A stretch of 64,000 bases of DNA from Yoonia vestfoldensis (GTDB lineage: Bacteria; Pseudomonadota; Alphaproteobacteria; Rhodobacterales; Rhodobacteraceae), in NCBI RefSeq assembly GCF_002158905.1, contig NZ_CP021431.1, positions 3,736,001 to 3,800,000 on the forward strand, read 5' to 3'. The notes beneath the pieces are model-generated. The model searched no databases and was not told the DNA's origin. It saw only the letters and a program-made list of their open reading frames with translations. This document shows, in pieces, positions 9,066 through 17,787 of this stretch (positions within the stretch are counted from its first letter, which is position 1; every line of letters begins with the position of its first letter). The translations under genes and the position numbers were made by a program.

Positions 9066-10130
9066 ATGTCCATTCACCTATGGCTGCGCGCCGAAAGCCG
9101 CCCGCATGAAGAACGCAGCGGCCTGACCCCGCCAGGGGCCGCGCAGCTGATCGCCGCCGGTTTTCGCGTCACGGTCGAGGACAGCCGCCAGCGGATTATC
9201 CCCATCGCCGATTATGCCGCCGCAGGCTGTGATATCGCGCCCGAATTCAGCTGGCCGGATGCGCCTGCCGATGCGGTGATCTTTGGGCTCAAGGAATTGC
9301 CCGATGACGGCACGCCGCTGCGGCATCGTCACATCATGTTTGGCCATGCCTATAAAGGGCAACCGGCGGGACAGGTCCTGCTGGACAGGTTCCGCGCGGG
9401 CGGGGGCAGGCTGCTTGATCTGGAATATCTGGTGGATGATCACGGGCGGCGAGTTGCGGCCTTTGGCTATTGGGCGGGCTATGCGGGGGCGGCGGTGGCG
9501 CTGCTGTGCTGGATGGCGCAGCAAGGCGGGCAGGTGGCAGGACCGGTGCGCGCCTATCCGTCGGCGGGGCATCTGCTGGGCGATTTGCAGGCAGGTCTGG
9601 TGGCGCTTGGCACCGCGCGGCCCAATGCGCTGATCATCGGGGCGCTGGGGCGTGTGGGCGCGGGGGCGGCTGATCTTTGCGGCGCGATGGGCGTGCCGGT
9701 CACAAAATGGGACATGGCCGAAACCGCGCATGGCGGCCCCTTTCCCGAAGTGCTGGCGCATGACATCTTTCTGAATTGCATCCTTGCGCGCCCCGGCACG
9801 CCGGTCTTTGTGCCCGCCAGCGCCAAGCTTGCCACGCGCCGCCTGTCGGTGATCGGCGATATCGCCTGCGATCCCGATAGCGATTTTTCCCCGATCAAGG
9901 TCTATGACCGCACGACGACTTGGGATGCGCCTGCCCTGCGCGTGCATGACGCGCCCGTGCTGGACGTGACCGCCATCGACAACCTGCCCAGCATGCTGCC
10001 GACCGAAAGCAGCGAAGATTTCGCCGCCCAATTGCTGCCGCAGCTGATGACGCTGGACCGGATGGACACAGGCGTTTGGGCAGGCGCGCAGGGATGGTTT
10101 GACCGCGCGATGGATCAGCCGGGGCGGTAA
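9066..10130 (+). CDS. Saccharopine dehydrogenase (LYS1-type, lysine-forming)
   Basis: A 354-residue NAD-dependent dehydrogenase of the alanine dehydrogenase/PNT-like superfamily. Features: the N-terminal RAESRPHEERSGLTPPGA block that binds substrate, DAVIFGLKELP near 74-84, the HIMFGHAYKGQP block near 94-105, the Rossmann glycine loop IIGALGRVGAGAADL near 190-204, and the C-terminal DNLPSMLPTESSEDFA. This set is that of Lys1-type saccharopine dehydrogenases, which interconvert saccharopine with lysine and 2-oxoglutarate. In bacteria such proteins more likely act in lysine breakdown or an unassigned imine reaction. The 3' end overlaps a convergent DUF3775 gene by 16 bases. Confidence 0.88.
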   Translation: MSIHLWLRAESRPHEERSGLTPPGAAQLIAAGFRVTVEDSRQRIIPIADYAAAGCDIAPEFSWPDAPADAVIFGLKELPDDGTPLRHRHIMFGHAYKGQPAGQVLLDRFRAGGGRLLDLEYLVDDHGRRVAAFGYWAGYAGAAVALLCWMAQQGGQVAGPVRAYPSAGHLLGDLQAGLVALGTARPNALIIGALGRVGAGAADLCGAMGVPVTKWDMAETAHGGPFPEVLAHDIFLNCILARPGTPVFVPASAKLATRRLSVIGDIACDPDSDFSPIKVYDRTTTWDAPALRVHDAPVLDVTAIDNLPSMLPTESSEDFAAQLLPQLMTLDRMDTGVWAGAQGWFDRAMDQPGR

Positions 10131-10441
10131 AGGTCGTCCTCGACCGCGCTGCTGTCGATGCCCAAAGCCTCTAGCCCGCTTTCCAGATGGTCCGCCAGAT
10201 GCGGCGATCCTTTCAGGTAACGCGCGGTCGGTGTCGTGGCCTCGGCCATGGCGGTGCGCAGGGCTTCTGCCAGATCCTCAGGCTCGAATGTGCCGCGCCC
10301 GATCCAGAACAGGGCGACAAGGCCGGCCTGCTCATCCTCGTTCAGACGGTCAACGAAACCGTCGAATTCATTTTCCGCGCGGTCAAGTTCACGCGCAAGG
10401 ATGATGACCTCGGCCACCTTATCTGCTGAAATGGGTAACAT
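10115..10441 (-). CDS. DUF3775 domain-containing protein
   Basis: A 108-residue acidic cytoplasmic protein with the features of DUF3775: an N-terminal ISADKVAEVIILARELD helix, the LNEDEQAGLVALFWIGRG segment in the middle, then a helix-rich tail (YLKGSPHLADHLESGLEALG). The family role is not known. ATG 10441 was chosen because family members begin just before the ISADKV helix; the frame is open to 10513. It overlaps the convergent saccharopine dehydrogenase gene by 16 bases and is followed upstream by the SDR operon, read in the same direction. Confidence 0.8.
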   Translation of the reverse strand: MLPISADKVAEVIILARELDRAENEFDGFVDRLNEDEQAGLVALFWIGRGTFEPEDLAEALRTAMAEATTPTARYLKGSPHLADHLESGLEALGIDSSAVEDDLYRPG

Positions 10442-10516
10442 CTGGCACCCTCCGTTGATCGCAGCATGCGCGATCATAGCACGCGGCACCTTGATCTGGC
10501 GCAACAGAATCACGGG

Positions 10517-11254
10517 CTATTTCGCGCCGAACAGCCGGTAGTAAAGCCAATCTGGCAGGAACTGTGATCCGCGAAACACCCAGGAAAACAGTAAGGGAAA
10601 GCTTTTCTTGAATGTATCGGTGTTCATATGTTCGAACACCTCTTTCGCGGCATCCTGCGGCGACATAATGAACGGCATGTGGAAATCGTTCTTTTCGGTC
10701 AGCCGCGTCTTGATGAAACCGGGGTTGATCAGCTGCACATGCACGCCGGTGTTGCGCAGATCGGCCTGCATCGATTCCGCCAGCGCCATCATGCCTGCCT
10801 TGGACGAACAATAGCCGATGGCACCGGGCAGGCCGCGAAACCCCGACAGCGAGCCGACCAGCACGATATGGCCCGCATCGCGCGCGACCATATCCTTGAT
10901 CACCGATCCAACAACGCGCGAGGCGCCAAGGAAATTGACCTCGCCCATCATATCGGCTTTTTCATTGTCCCAGTCTTGCGCTTTCATCGGCCAATAGACA
11001 CCGGCCAGATACACGACCCCGTCGATCTGCCCGACCTCGGCGGCGGCACCTTCGACAGAGGCGCGGTCCGTGACATCGACAGTCACATAAGATGCCTTGC
11101 CCGGCAAATCCTCGACCAGATCTTTCAGGCGATCCTCGGTCCGGGCAGAGACGACCACCTCGGCCCCGGCACGGCTGAGGCTAAAGGCGACCTCGCGCCC
11201 CAATCCTTCGCTTGCGCCGACAATCCAATAGCGTTTTGCTTGCCATTCGGTCAC
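10517..11254 (-). CDS. Short-chain dehydrogenase/reductase (RpoE-ChrR operon)
   Basis: A 245-residue classical SDR. The cofactor loop is GASEGLGRE near the N-terminus, LAGVYWP replaces the usual NNAG, and the catalytic Ser-Tyr-Lys set is visible (VGSLSGFRG ... YCSSK). The product keeps a hydrophobic C-terminus (SWVFRGSQFLPDWLYYRLF). It is the last gene of a five-gene operon divergent from rpoE-chrR with the same order as in Rhodobacter sphaeroides next to its singlet-oxygen regulon. A GTG start at 11254, preceded by GGGGGAA, is preferred; ATG 11269, which overlaps the upstream gene by 14 bases, is an alternative. Confidence 0.87.
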   Translation of the reverse strand: MTEWQAKRYWIVGASEGLGREVAFSLSRAGAEVVVSARTEDRLKDLVEDLPGKASYVTVDVTDRASVEGAAAEVGQIDGVVYLAGVYWPMKAQDWDNEKADMMGEVNFLGASRVVGSVIKDMVARDAGHIVLVGSLSGFRGLPGAIGYCSSKAGMMALAESMQADLRNTGVHVQLINPGFIKTRLTEKNDFHMPFIMSPQDAAKEVFEHMNTDTFKKSFPLLFSWVFRGSQFLPDWLYYRLFGAK

Positions 11255-11255
11255 G

Positions 11256-11828
11256 TCATTCCCCCGCATAGGCCTGATCGCGTGGTCGCATCGTGGCGAC
11301 AAGCTCGGCAACCTTGATCCCGAATTTACGGAATTGGCTGCGATTCATGATCGACCCGTTTGATGTCAGATACATCCAGTCTGTAACATCAAGCGCGTGA
11401 CCGCCAGCCTCCTCGGCCAATTTTATGCGGTAGTTCAGCACAACGGCAGAACCTTGCTGCTTTCCGCTGCCCGCGCCGATGACATCGGGGGCCTCGGCCT
11501 TGATCGTGCCGTCATTCGACAGGGTCAGGGTCCAGCAGCGATCCTGCATCAACCCGCTGTCATAGCGGAATTTTTCGACCATCGTGCCGACATTGCCGTT
11601 CCAGCTTGCGTGGAAATCGGCGACGAACCGGGACGAGACCTTGCCGGTGGGGCCAAAGATGACGCCTTCACAGACGATGGGGCCATTGAACCTTTCGCGG
11701 ATGTCGAACATCGGGCCATCGGGGTAATCCGCCGGTTTCTGCGCCAGAAACGATGCAAAGCGGGTCTTGGCATAAACCGCCCCCGCCATCAGGGCCGCGC
11801 CCAAAACGCTGTAAATCACAAACGACAT
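11256..11828 (-). CDS. DUF3833 family protein
   Basis: A 190-residue protein with one hydrophobic N-terminal segment (residues 3-20) and then the DUF3833 pattern: FDIRERFNGPIVCEGVIFGPTGKVSSRF, a DAQ/DRCWTLTLSNDGTIKAEAPDVIG middle and LDVTDWMYLTSNGSIMNRSQFRKFGIKVAE at the end. The fold is probably a small lipocalin-like beta barrel exposed to the periplasm; this is an inference from the pattern of beta strands. It lies 3 bases after the transporter gene and just before the SDR gene, so it is part of the RpoE-ChrR stress operon. Confidence 0.85.
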   Translation of the reverse strand: MSFVIYSVLGAALMAGAVYAKTRFASFLAQKPADYPDGPMFDIRERFNGPIVCEGVIFGPTGKVSSRFVADFHASWNGNVGTMVEKFRYDSGLMQDRCWTLTLSNDGTIKAEAPDVIGAGSGKQQGSAVVLNYRIKLAEEAGGHALDVTDWMYLTSNGSIMNRSQFRKFGIKVAELVATMRPRDQAYAGE

Positions 11829-11831
11829 CGT

Positions 11832-13058
11832 TCATTCCTCAAGCTGCGTGGCGACCAGCAAGCCGATGGCCAACAATTTCAATAGCGACGGCACTGCGGC
11901 ATAAAGCACCGTCAGCGTCGTCAAGGCCGTGTCCGGCAAATCGGTTGCACCGGCGGTGAAACCGGATCTTTCCAGCACCGGCAGCAAGATGACTGCCGCA
12001 AAGGCCAGCGTGAACTTGTTCACCAGCGACCAAAGGCCAAACCCCTGCCCACCGGTCGGCGATATGACCGACATGCGTTTGGCGAACATTGCGGGCATCA
12101 AGGTCAGGTCTGCCCCGATCGTTGCTCCACTTAATACGCAGATGATCGCGAACGGGATCACATCGCCGGTGGATAAAGTCAGCGTATAGCCGAATGACGC
12201 GATGGCGAGCGTCATCGCCGCCAGCAGCACCCGCTTTTCCCCGAACCTGCGGGCAAGTGCCGACCAGAGCGGCGAGGACAGCGCCGCTGCCAGAAAGAAC
12301 AGCACCAAAAGCGCGCCTTCCCAGCCCGGCGCGCCCAGCCTGCTTTCGACGTAGAACAGGAACAGCGTGGATGACACCGCCAGCGGCGTGGCATTGACCA
12401 GCGCAAGCACCAGCAGCCGCCGCGCCACGGGATCGGCCAGGATGTCGCGGATCTGGGACGGTTCCTGTGCGGCGCGGCCTTTCCATTCGGGCCACATGAA
12501 ATAGGCCGCAATCAGCGTGACAACGGCAAAGCCAAAGGCGAACACGGCAAAGGGGTCGGCCACCACACCGGTCAGCAATGTGGGGATCATGGCGGCAATG
12601 CAGACCCCCAGCAAGGCCCCGCTTTCGCGCCAGGCGGCCAGCCGGACATGGCCGCCCTCGGCCGTGCCTGCCTTGCTGATCCCTTGGGCGTAGAAATTGA
12701 TGGTCAGGAAACTGAAGGCGGTAAACAGCCCCGTGATCGTCAGGCCGAACCACCAGATCGGCGCAATTGGCGGGGCCAGCGCGAACAGCCCGATCATCGA
12801 CAGCGCCAGCACAAGGGCCGTCAGCGTGATCGCCAGTTTCTTGACCCGCCTCAGCCGTTCGCTGATCCAGCCCAATACCGGGTCTTGCACCACGTCGAAC
12901 AGGCGCAGGCCGAACAAGACGGCCCCCAATGCTGTCAGGCTGACGCCATAGGTATCGGCATAATATTTGGGCGCGTAGATATAGATCGGCAATCCGGCAC
13001 CCGACAGCACAGCGGCATACAGGCTATAGGCCGGCAGCCGTTGGGTCAGGGCTTTCAC
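11832..13058 (-). CDS. MFS transporter of the GPH-like type (RpoE-ChrR operon)
   Basis: A 408-residue protein with about 12 membrane segments. The sequence RLFDVVQDPVLGWISERLRR in the first cytoplasmic loop is the DxxxDPxxG motif of glycoside-pentoside-hexuronide type carriers. The substrate is unknown; given its place among fatty-acid-modifying genes it may carry a lipid-related compound, which is inference. The GTG start at 13058 overlaps the stop of the DUF1365 gene (GTGA), showing translational coupling; the frame is open to 13136 but the upstream part lies over DUF1365 and is not conserved in character. Confidence 0.85.
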   Translation of the reverse strand: MKALTQRLPAYSLYAAVLSGAGLPIYIYAPKYYADTYGVSLTALGAVLFGLRLFDVVQDPVLGWISERLRRVKKLAITLTALVLALSMIGLFALAPPIAPIWWFGLTITGLFTAFSFLTINFYAQGISKAGTAEGGHVRLAAWRESGALLGVCIAAMIPTLLTGVVADPFAVFAFGFAVVTLIAAYFMWPEWKGRAAQEPSQIRDILADPVARRLLVLALVNATPLAVSSTLFLFYVESRLGAPGWEGALLVLFFLAAALSSPLWSALARRFGEKRVLLAAMTLAIASFGYTLTLSTGDVIPFAIICVLSGATIGADLTLMPAMFAKRMSVISPTGGQGFGLWSLVNKFTLAFAAVILLPVLERSGFTAGATDLPDTALTTLTVLYAAVPSLLKLLAIGLLVATQLEE

Positions 13059-13810
13059 CGGCTGACCTCGTCGCGCGGTGGGGCGGGTTGCGACCGGAAT
13101 GTGGCGCCCTTCCACCAGAGCTTGACCGCTTGCCAATGGATCAGCGCCAGCACACGGCGCGATCCAAAGGGGCGGCGCAGCGCCGCGCGGATGATGCTGC
13201 CATTGCTGATCGGGCGGCGCGCGCCCGTCAGCGTGGCGATCAAGCCACCATTGCCGCGGCTATAGTCGATCCAGATACCGACGCTGTCCGGTTGGATGTC
13301 AAAGCGGAACACATAGCCGCCCTCGACCGGCTGAAACGGCGAGACATGCATCACCTTTTGCGCGGCCAATGTGTCCGCCTTGGTGATCGCGCGCCCGTCC
13401 TCGTGGCGGCACAGATAGGAATGACGGTCGCCAAAGGTATTGCTGACCTCTGCAATGATCGTGGTCAGGGCGTCACCTTGATAGCACAGCCAGAACGACA
13501 CCGGATTGAACACATGGCCCAGCATGCGCGGTTGCGCCAGCAACATGATCCGGTCGGGTTGCGCAATGGCATGGGCAGTCAGCACATCGCGCACCCATGC
13601 CGCGCCGCGCCCCTGTTTGGGTGGCCCGCCATGGTCGGCATCCTGCAGCGACATCAGATTGCCGCCGTTGCGCGTGAATAGCGCCGGTGCGTCGGGCGCG
13701 GTTTCCGCATCCAGCAGCACATAATCGATGGAATAGCGGAACGCGTTCTTGGTGGCCCCGCGCCGCCCGTGATAGGTTTCCCCCGCGATATGATCGATGC
13801 GCGCGGTCAC
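13055..13810 (-). CDS. DUF1365 domain-containing protein
   Basis: A 251-residue protein of the DUF1365 family, which is nearly always encoded next to a flavin amine oxidase-like protein and often a cyclopropane fatty acid synthase-like methyltransferase. Seen here: HGRRGATKNAFRYSIDYVLLD near the N-terminus, RMLGHVFNPVSFWLCYQ in the middle, NTFGDRHSYL and the KVMHVSPFQPVEGGYVFRF block. The start is GTG 13810, which overlaps the stop of the FAD oxidoreductase gene (GTGA). In rhodobacters this set is part of the RpoE response to singlet oxygen and linked to furan or methylated fatty acids; no methyltransferase gene is present at this locus. Confidence 0.88.
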   Translation of the reverse strand: MTARIDHIAGETYHGRRGATKNAFRYSIDYVLLDAETAPDAPALFTRNGGNLMSLQDADHGGPPKQGRGAAWVRDVLTAHAIAQPDRIMLLAQPRMLGHVFNPVSFWLCYQGDALTTIIAEVSNTFGDRHSYLCRHEDGRAITKADTLAAQKVMHVSPFQPVEGGYVFRFDIQPDSVGIWIDYSRGNGGLIATLTGARRPISNGSIIRAALRRPFGSRRVLALIHWQAVKLWWKGATFRSQPAPPRDEVSR

Positions 13811-15105
13811 TCTGCCGCCATCGCCATGCGGTCGGGCGCGGTCAGCCTGCCGACCACGTCCAGCGCGCTGGACAACCCGTCCTCGTGAAAGCCGTTTTTC
13901 ATCCATGCGCCGCAGAACCATGTGCGATTGGTGCCATTCATCGCGGCGGCGGTTTTCTGGGCGGCCAAGGCGGCCAGATCATAGACCGGATGATGCAAAG
14001 TCACCTCGTCCCAGATCAGATCCTCGCGGATCGGGCGGCGGCTGTTCAGCGTGACCATCAGCGTATCGGCCTGCAACCAAGGCTGCAGCGAATTCATCCA
14101 ATAGGTCAGGTCGATTTCGCCGCCCTGCTGATAATTGGCCTCTGTGTAGATCCATGACGACCAGACCTGTTTGCGCTTGGGCATGATGGATATGTCCGAA
14201 TGCAGCACGATCTTGTTGGGCTGATAGCGCACCGCGCCCAAAGTGTCGCGCTCGACGGGCGAGGCATCCGACAGCATGGCAAGGCTCTGGTCGGAATGGC
14301 TGGCGAAAACGACCTCGTCAAAGCGTTCCCAATCGCCGCCCTTGGCCTTGACCTCGACCCCCATCGGGTTGCGGCGGACCGCCTCGACCGGCGCGCCCAG
14401 CCGCAGATCGACATCGCGCCGCGCCATATCGGCGGCCAGACGGCTGACATAGGCCTGCGAGCCACCGTCAACCGTGTACCATTGATGCTGCCCCGTCGCG
14501 CCCAGCAGCGCGTGATTGTCGAAAAAGGTCATCATCGCATGGGCGGGGAAATCGAGGATCTTTTCCTTGGGTGTGGACCAGATCGCGCCGGAAAACGGCA
14601 ACAGGTAATGGTCGCGAAAGTAATCCGACAGGCGCAGCTTTTGCAGCAACCCGCCGATGGTCAGCGCCGGGTCCTGACTGGCGGCCAGCCCGTGTTTGTT
14701 GAAATGCAGGATGTCACGGACCATGCGCAGGAACCGCGGGTTGGCGGCATTCTTGCGCTGGGCGAAAAGCGCATCCAGACTGGCCAGCCCATATTCCAAC
14801 CGGCCGCCGCCGAAAGACGCACCAAAGCTCATTTTGCTTTTGACGACCGGCACGGCGAGTTCATCGAACAGTGCCGTCAGATGCGGATAATTGGCATAGT
14901 TGAACACGATGAAACCGGTATCGACCTGCTGGTCGCCGTGCTGGCCTGCCATCCGGGTGCGGGCATGGCCGCCCAGCCGGTTTTCAGCCTCGAACAGCAC
15001 CACCCGGTGATCCTTGGCCAAAGCATGCGCCGCACCCATCCCCGAAATGCCTGCACCGATCACCGCAATCTTCAAGGGCGCGGCTGTCCCCGTTTCTACC
15101 AACAT
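13807..15105 (-). CDS. FAD-dependent oxidoreductase (amine oxidase/desaturase-like, RpoE-ChrR operon)
   Basis: A 432-residue flavoprotein. The dinucleotide loop IAVIGAGISGMGAAHAL starts at about residue 14, followed by LFEAENRLGGHARTR; the C-terminal FAD contact is WFCGAWMKNGFHEDGLSSAL. It has the size and motif set of the flavin amine oxidase-like proteins paired with DUF1365, which act on fatty acyl chains in Rhodobacter as part of furan-fatty-acid formation. ATG 15105 has a GGAGAG ribosome site six bases upstream; the frame stays open to 15174 without one. It is the first gene of the operon running left from the rpoE intergenic region. Confidence 0.9.
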   Translation of the reverse strand: MLVETGTAAPLKIAVIGAGISGMGAAHALAKDHRVVLFEAENRLGGHARTRMAGQHGDQQVDTGFIVFNYANYPHLTALFDELAVPVVKSKMSFGASFGGGRLEYGLASLDALFAQRKNAANPRFLRMVRDILHFNKHGLAASQDPALTIGGLLQKLRLSDYFRDHYLLPFSGAIWSTPKEKILDFPAHAMMTFFDNHALLGATGQHQWYTVDGGSQAYVSRLAADMARRDVDLRLGAPVEAVRRNPMGVEVKAKGGDWERFDEVVFASHSDQSLAMLSDASPVERDTLGAVRYQPNKIVLHSDISIMPKRKQVWSSWIYTEANYQQGGEIDLTYWMNSLQPWLQADTLMVTLNSRRPIREDLIWDEVTLHHPVYDLAALAAQKTAAAMNGTNRTWFCGAWMKNGFHEDGLSSALDVVGRLTAPDRMAMAAE

Positions 15106-15143
15106 AATCTCTCCGTCGCCCCGGTCGTTTCTTGTCTGGTTGC

Positions 15144-15169
15144 TACGTAGCGCGGTTTGGGACGGATCA
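15144..15169 (-). promoter_or_regulatory. Candidate RpoE-type promoter of the FAD oxidoreductase operon
   Basis: On the minus strand TGATCC (15169-15164) resembles the -35 box used by the rhodobacter singlet-oxygen sigma factor RpoE, and TACGTA (15149-15144) follows 14 bases later as a possible -10. It lies about 40 bases before the start codon at 15105. The -10 match and the short spacer are weak points. Confidence 0.4.
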
Positions 15170-15191
15170 CGCAAAATACTTTGTCATCCGC

Positions 15192-15221
15192 TGATCCAAG
15201 CGCCGGATCGCGGCGTAATAA
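15192..15221 (+). promoter_or_regulatory. Candidate autoregulatory promoter of rpoE-chrR
   Basis: TGATCC (15192-15197) and TAATAA (15216-15221), 18 bases apart, resemble an RpoE-type promoter reading toward rpoE. If real, transcription begins after the ATG at 15226, which argues that translation of rpoE starts further downstream, probably at 15334. A matching TGATCC on the other strand faces the divergent operon. Confidence 0.45.
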
Positions 15222-15333
15222 ACACATGTTGAACGAGATGCATGCCCCTGCGAAAGCTGATGCAGTCACCGTGATGCCCGTCTATAAACGGACAGGCAAG
15301 ACGGGCATTCGCACCACGGGGGCAAAACGGGTG

Positions 15334-15882
15334 ATGGCAGAGGCAACGACCAAACGCATGGCATGGGTGACACAGGTCGCCGCCGTGCGCGACGCCAAGG
15401 ACAAGGCGGCTTTTGCCGAATTGTTCGCCTATTTCGCCCCCCGCGTGAAATCGTTCCTGATGAAATCGGGGGCCAGCCCGGATCTGGCCGAAGAATGCGC
15501 GCAAGAGGTGATGGTCACCCTGTGGAACAAGGCCCATCTGTTCGACCCCGCCAAGGCGAGCGTGTCGACATGGATCTTCACCATCGCCCGGAACCGGCGG
15601 ATCGACCTGTTGCGCAAACAAAAACGGCCCGAGCCCGAGGATTTGCCCTGGGGACCAGAGGCAGAACCCGAACAGGCCGAGGCCATGGGTCTGCAACAGG
15701 AAACGGAACAATTGGGTCAGGCGCTCGCCGCCTTGCCTGCGGAACAAAGAAAGCTGATCGAACGCGCCTATTTCGGCGAGTTGAGCCATAGCGAGATTGC
15801 CGCCGAAACCGGCCTTCCGCTCGGGACGATCAAATCAAGGATACGGCTGGCGCTGGAACGCCTGCGCCACACAATGAAGTGA
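15334..15882 (+). CDS. rpoE: ECF sigma factor RpoE (ECF11 group)
   Basis: A 182-residue extracytoplasmic-function sigma factor. Region 2 covers FAELFAYFAPRVKSFLMKSGA ... ECAQEVMVTLWNKAHLFDPAKASVSTWIFTIARNRRIDLLRK; region 4 is the LPAEQRKLIERAYFGELSHSEIAAETGLPLGTIKSRIRLALERLR helix-turn-helix. The partner ChrR lies 7 bases downstream, which places it in the ECF11 group that answers singlet oxygen. The frame is open from 15157; ATG 15334 gives the usual length and follows the candidate promoter. ATGs at 15226, 15238 and 15274 would add up to 36 residues of unconserved, basic sequence. Confidence 0.9.
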   Translation: MAEATTKRMAWVTQVAAVRDAKDKAAFAELFAYFAPRVKSFLMKSGASPDLAEECAQEVMVTLWNKAHLFDPAKASVSTWIFTIARNRRIDLLRKQKRPEPEDLPWGPEAEPEQAEAMGLQQETEQLGQALAALPAEQRKLIERAYFGELSHSEIAAETGLPLGTIKSRIRLALERLRHTMK

Positions 15883-15889
15883 CATGTAG

Positions 15890-16537
15890 ATGACAAAGAT
15901 CAAACACCACCTGACCGATGCCCTGTTGATGGGCTACGCCGCCGGCAGCTTGCCAGAGGCGTTCAATCTGGTGGTCGCCACCCATATTTCGATGTGCGAC
16001 ACCTGCCGCGCAGCCCTTGCCGAATTCGAGGCCGTGGGCGGCGAGGTGATGCTCGACGCTGATCCTGTCGATATGGCCGAGGATGCCCTGACCGCCGCGA
16101 TGGCGCGGATCATGGCTGCGCCGCGCCGCGAACAGCCCAAGGCCGCGCCTGTGCGCGGCGTGTTTCCTGCCCCTTTGCGCGATTACGTCAGCGGCGATCT
16201 GGACCGCGTGAAATGGCGCAAGATCGGCGGCGGCGTCAGCCAGATGGTGCTGAAAACAGATGGCGGCGCCAGCGTGCGCCTGCTGCGTATCCCTGCCGGG
16301 ACGGCCGTGCCGGATCACGGGCACCGTGGGACGGAATTGACGCTGGTGCTGCAGGGCGCTTTTGTCGATGAAACCGACCGTTTCGGCGCGGGCGATATCG
16401 AGGTCGCCAACGAGGATCTGAACCACACGCCGGTGGCAGAACAGGGCGTGGATTGCATCTGTCTGGCGGCGACGGATGCGCCTTTGCGGTTCAAGGGCTT
16501 GCTGCCGCGCATTGCACAGCGGTTCATCGGGATTTGA
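15890..16537 (+). CDS. chrR: ChrR-type zinc anti-sigma factor
   Basis: A 215-residue two-domain protein that binds RpoE and releases it when singlet oxygen is present. The N-terminal anti-sigma domain has the zinc ligands (His6 or His7, His32, Cys36, Cys39 in THISMCDTC). The C-terminal cupin domain keeps the four metal ligands: His144, His146, Glu150 in DHGHRGTELTLVLQG and His180 in EDLNHTP; spacing matches the R. sphaeroides protein with a shift of one to three residues. It follows rpoE by 7 bases and is almost certainly co-transcribed with it. Nothing suggests loss of function. Confidence 0.94.
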   Translation: MTKIKHHLTDALLMGYAAGSLPEAFNLVVATHISMCDTCRAALAEFEAVGGEVMLDADPVDMAEDALTAAMARIMAAPRREQPKAAPVRGVFPAPLRDYVSGDLDRVKWRKIGGGVSQMVLKTDGGASVRLLRIPAGTAVPDHGHRGTELTLVLQGAFVDETDRFGAGDIEVANEDLNHTPVAEQGVDCICLAATDAPLRFKGLLPRIAQRFIGI

Positions 16538-16551
16538 CGAGGTGGCGGGGT

Positions 16552-17787
16552 TTACCCCGCCTCATCCTGACCGATCGGCAATGGTGCCTCATCCGGCGCA
16601 ATCTCTGCAAAGTCGAAGTTATCGAGCCGGTTCGCCCGCTTGCCCGCCTTTTCAGCAGATATCTTGATATCTTCCAGATCCTTGGCCGCCTGCCCGAAAT
16701 GCCGGTCAAGATTGCCGACCCGCGTGACCAGCCTTTCCACATCCGCGCCCAGCAGCGATAATTCCTTGCGGATCGCCCCCGCCTGTTCGCGCATCCGCGC
16801 ATCCTTCAAAATCGCGCGCATCGTGTTCAGCGTGGCCATGCAGGTCGTGGGCGACACGATCCAGACACGGGCATCGAAACCGGCGCGCACCACCTCTGGC
16901 AGGCGGGCGTGCAGTTCGGCATAGACCGCCTCGGACGGCAGGAACATGATCGCGCCATCGGCGGTTTCGCCATCGATGATATAACGCTCTGATATGTCCT
17001 TGATATGTTTGCGCACCGCATTGCCCAGATCGCGCAGGGCGATTTTCTGCAGCTCCTGCGTGTCAGCCCGTGCCAATGCCTCGTAGGATTCAAACGGGAA
17101 TTTGGCGTCGATCACGATTGGGCCGGGCGGATTGGGCAGATGCACCAGACAATCGGCACGCTTGCCGTTGGACAGCGTCGCCTGCAGCGTGAAACTGTCG
17201 CTGGGCAGCGCCTTGGACACGATATCGGTCAGCTGGATTTCCCCGAATAGCCCGCGCCGTTGCTTGTTCGACAAGATATCCTGCAAGGACAAAACATCGC
17301 CCGACAGCTTTTCGATATTGGTCTGCGCACGGTCGATGGTGGCCAGCCGTTCTTGCAATTCGGTCAGGCTTTTGGTGGTTTTCTCGGAACTGCCGGTCAG
17401 CGTTTCTTTCAGCCGTTCATTCATTTCCGCCAGCGAATGCGCCGATTTCAGCGCATTGTCGGCCAGCCGTTCGGCGACCTGCGCCTGCACCTCGGCCAGT
17501 CGCGCCTCCATCGTCTGGATCACGCGCACCTGCGCATTGGCCTGCGCGTCGCTGACGGTCTGGATATTGCCGGCCAATTGGTTCTGCCCTTGGGCCAGCC
17601 CCATCACATCCTGTGACATGCGGCCCATCTGATGGGCGACGTAATTGACCGCCTCGGCGGATTGGCCTGCCCGCCGCAGGGCCGTGATCAGCAGAACCAC
17701 GATCAGCACCAAGGCCGCCAATGCCCCGATCACGGCCAGCAGGGCAGGATCGCTGAACGCATAGCTATTTTCACCGATCTGGATCAT
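16552..17787 (-). CDS. rmuC: DNA recombination protein RmuC
   Basis: A 411-residue RmuC-family protein. One membrane segment lies at about 15-37, followed by a long coiled coil (about 45-165, repeated [12 protein letters not shown] type heptads) and then the nuclease-like RmuC domain with [28 protein letters not shown] and [22 protein letters not shown]. The IDAKFP motif carries the PD-(D/E)xK-like acidic and Lys residues. RmuC limits inversions at short repeats in E. coli. Its ATG overlaps the stop of mutL (ATGA), so the two DNA-repair genes are coupled. Confidence 0.93.
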   Translation of the reverse strand: MIQIGENSYAFSDPALLAVIGALAALVLIVVLLITALRRAGQSAEAVNYVAHQMGRMSQDVMGLAQGQNQLAGNIQTVSDAQANAQVRVIQTMEARLAEVQAQVAERLADNALKSAHSLAEMNERLKETLTGSSEKTTKSLTELQERLATIDRAQTNIEKLSGDVLSLQDILSNKQRRGLFGEIQLTDIVSKALPSDSFTLQATLSNGKRADCLVHLPNPPGPIVIDAKFPFESYEALARADTQELQKIALRDLGNAVRKHIKDISERYIIDGETADGAIMFLPSEAVYAELHARLPEVVRAGFDARVWIVSPTTCMATLNTMRAILKDARMREQAGAIRKELSLLGADVERLVTRVGNLDRHFGQAAKDLEDIKISAEKAGKRANRLDNFDFAEIAPDEAPLPIGQDEAG

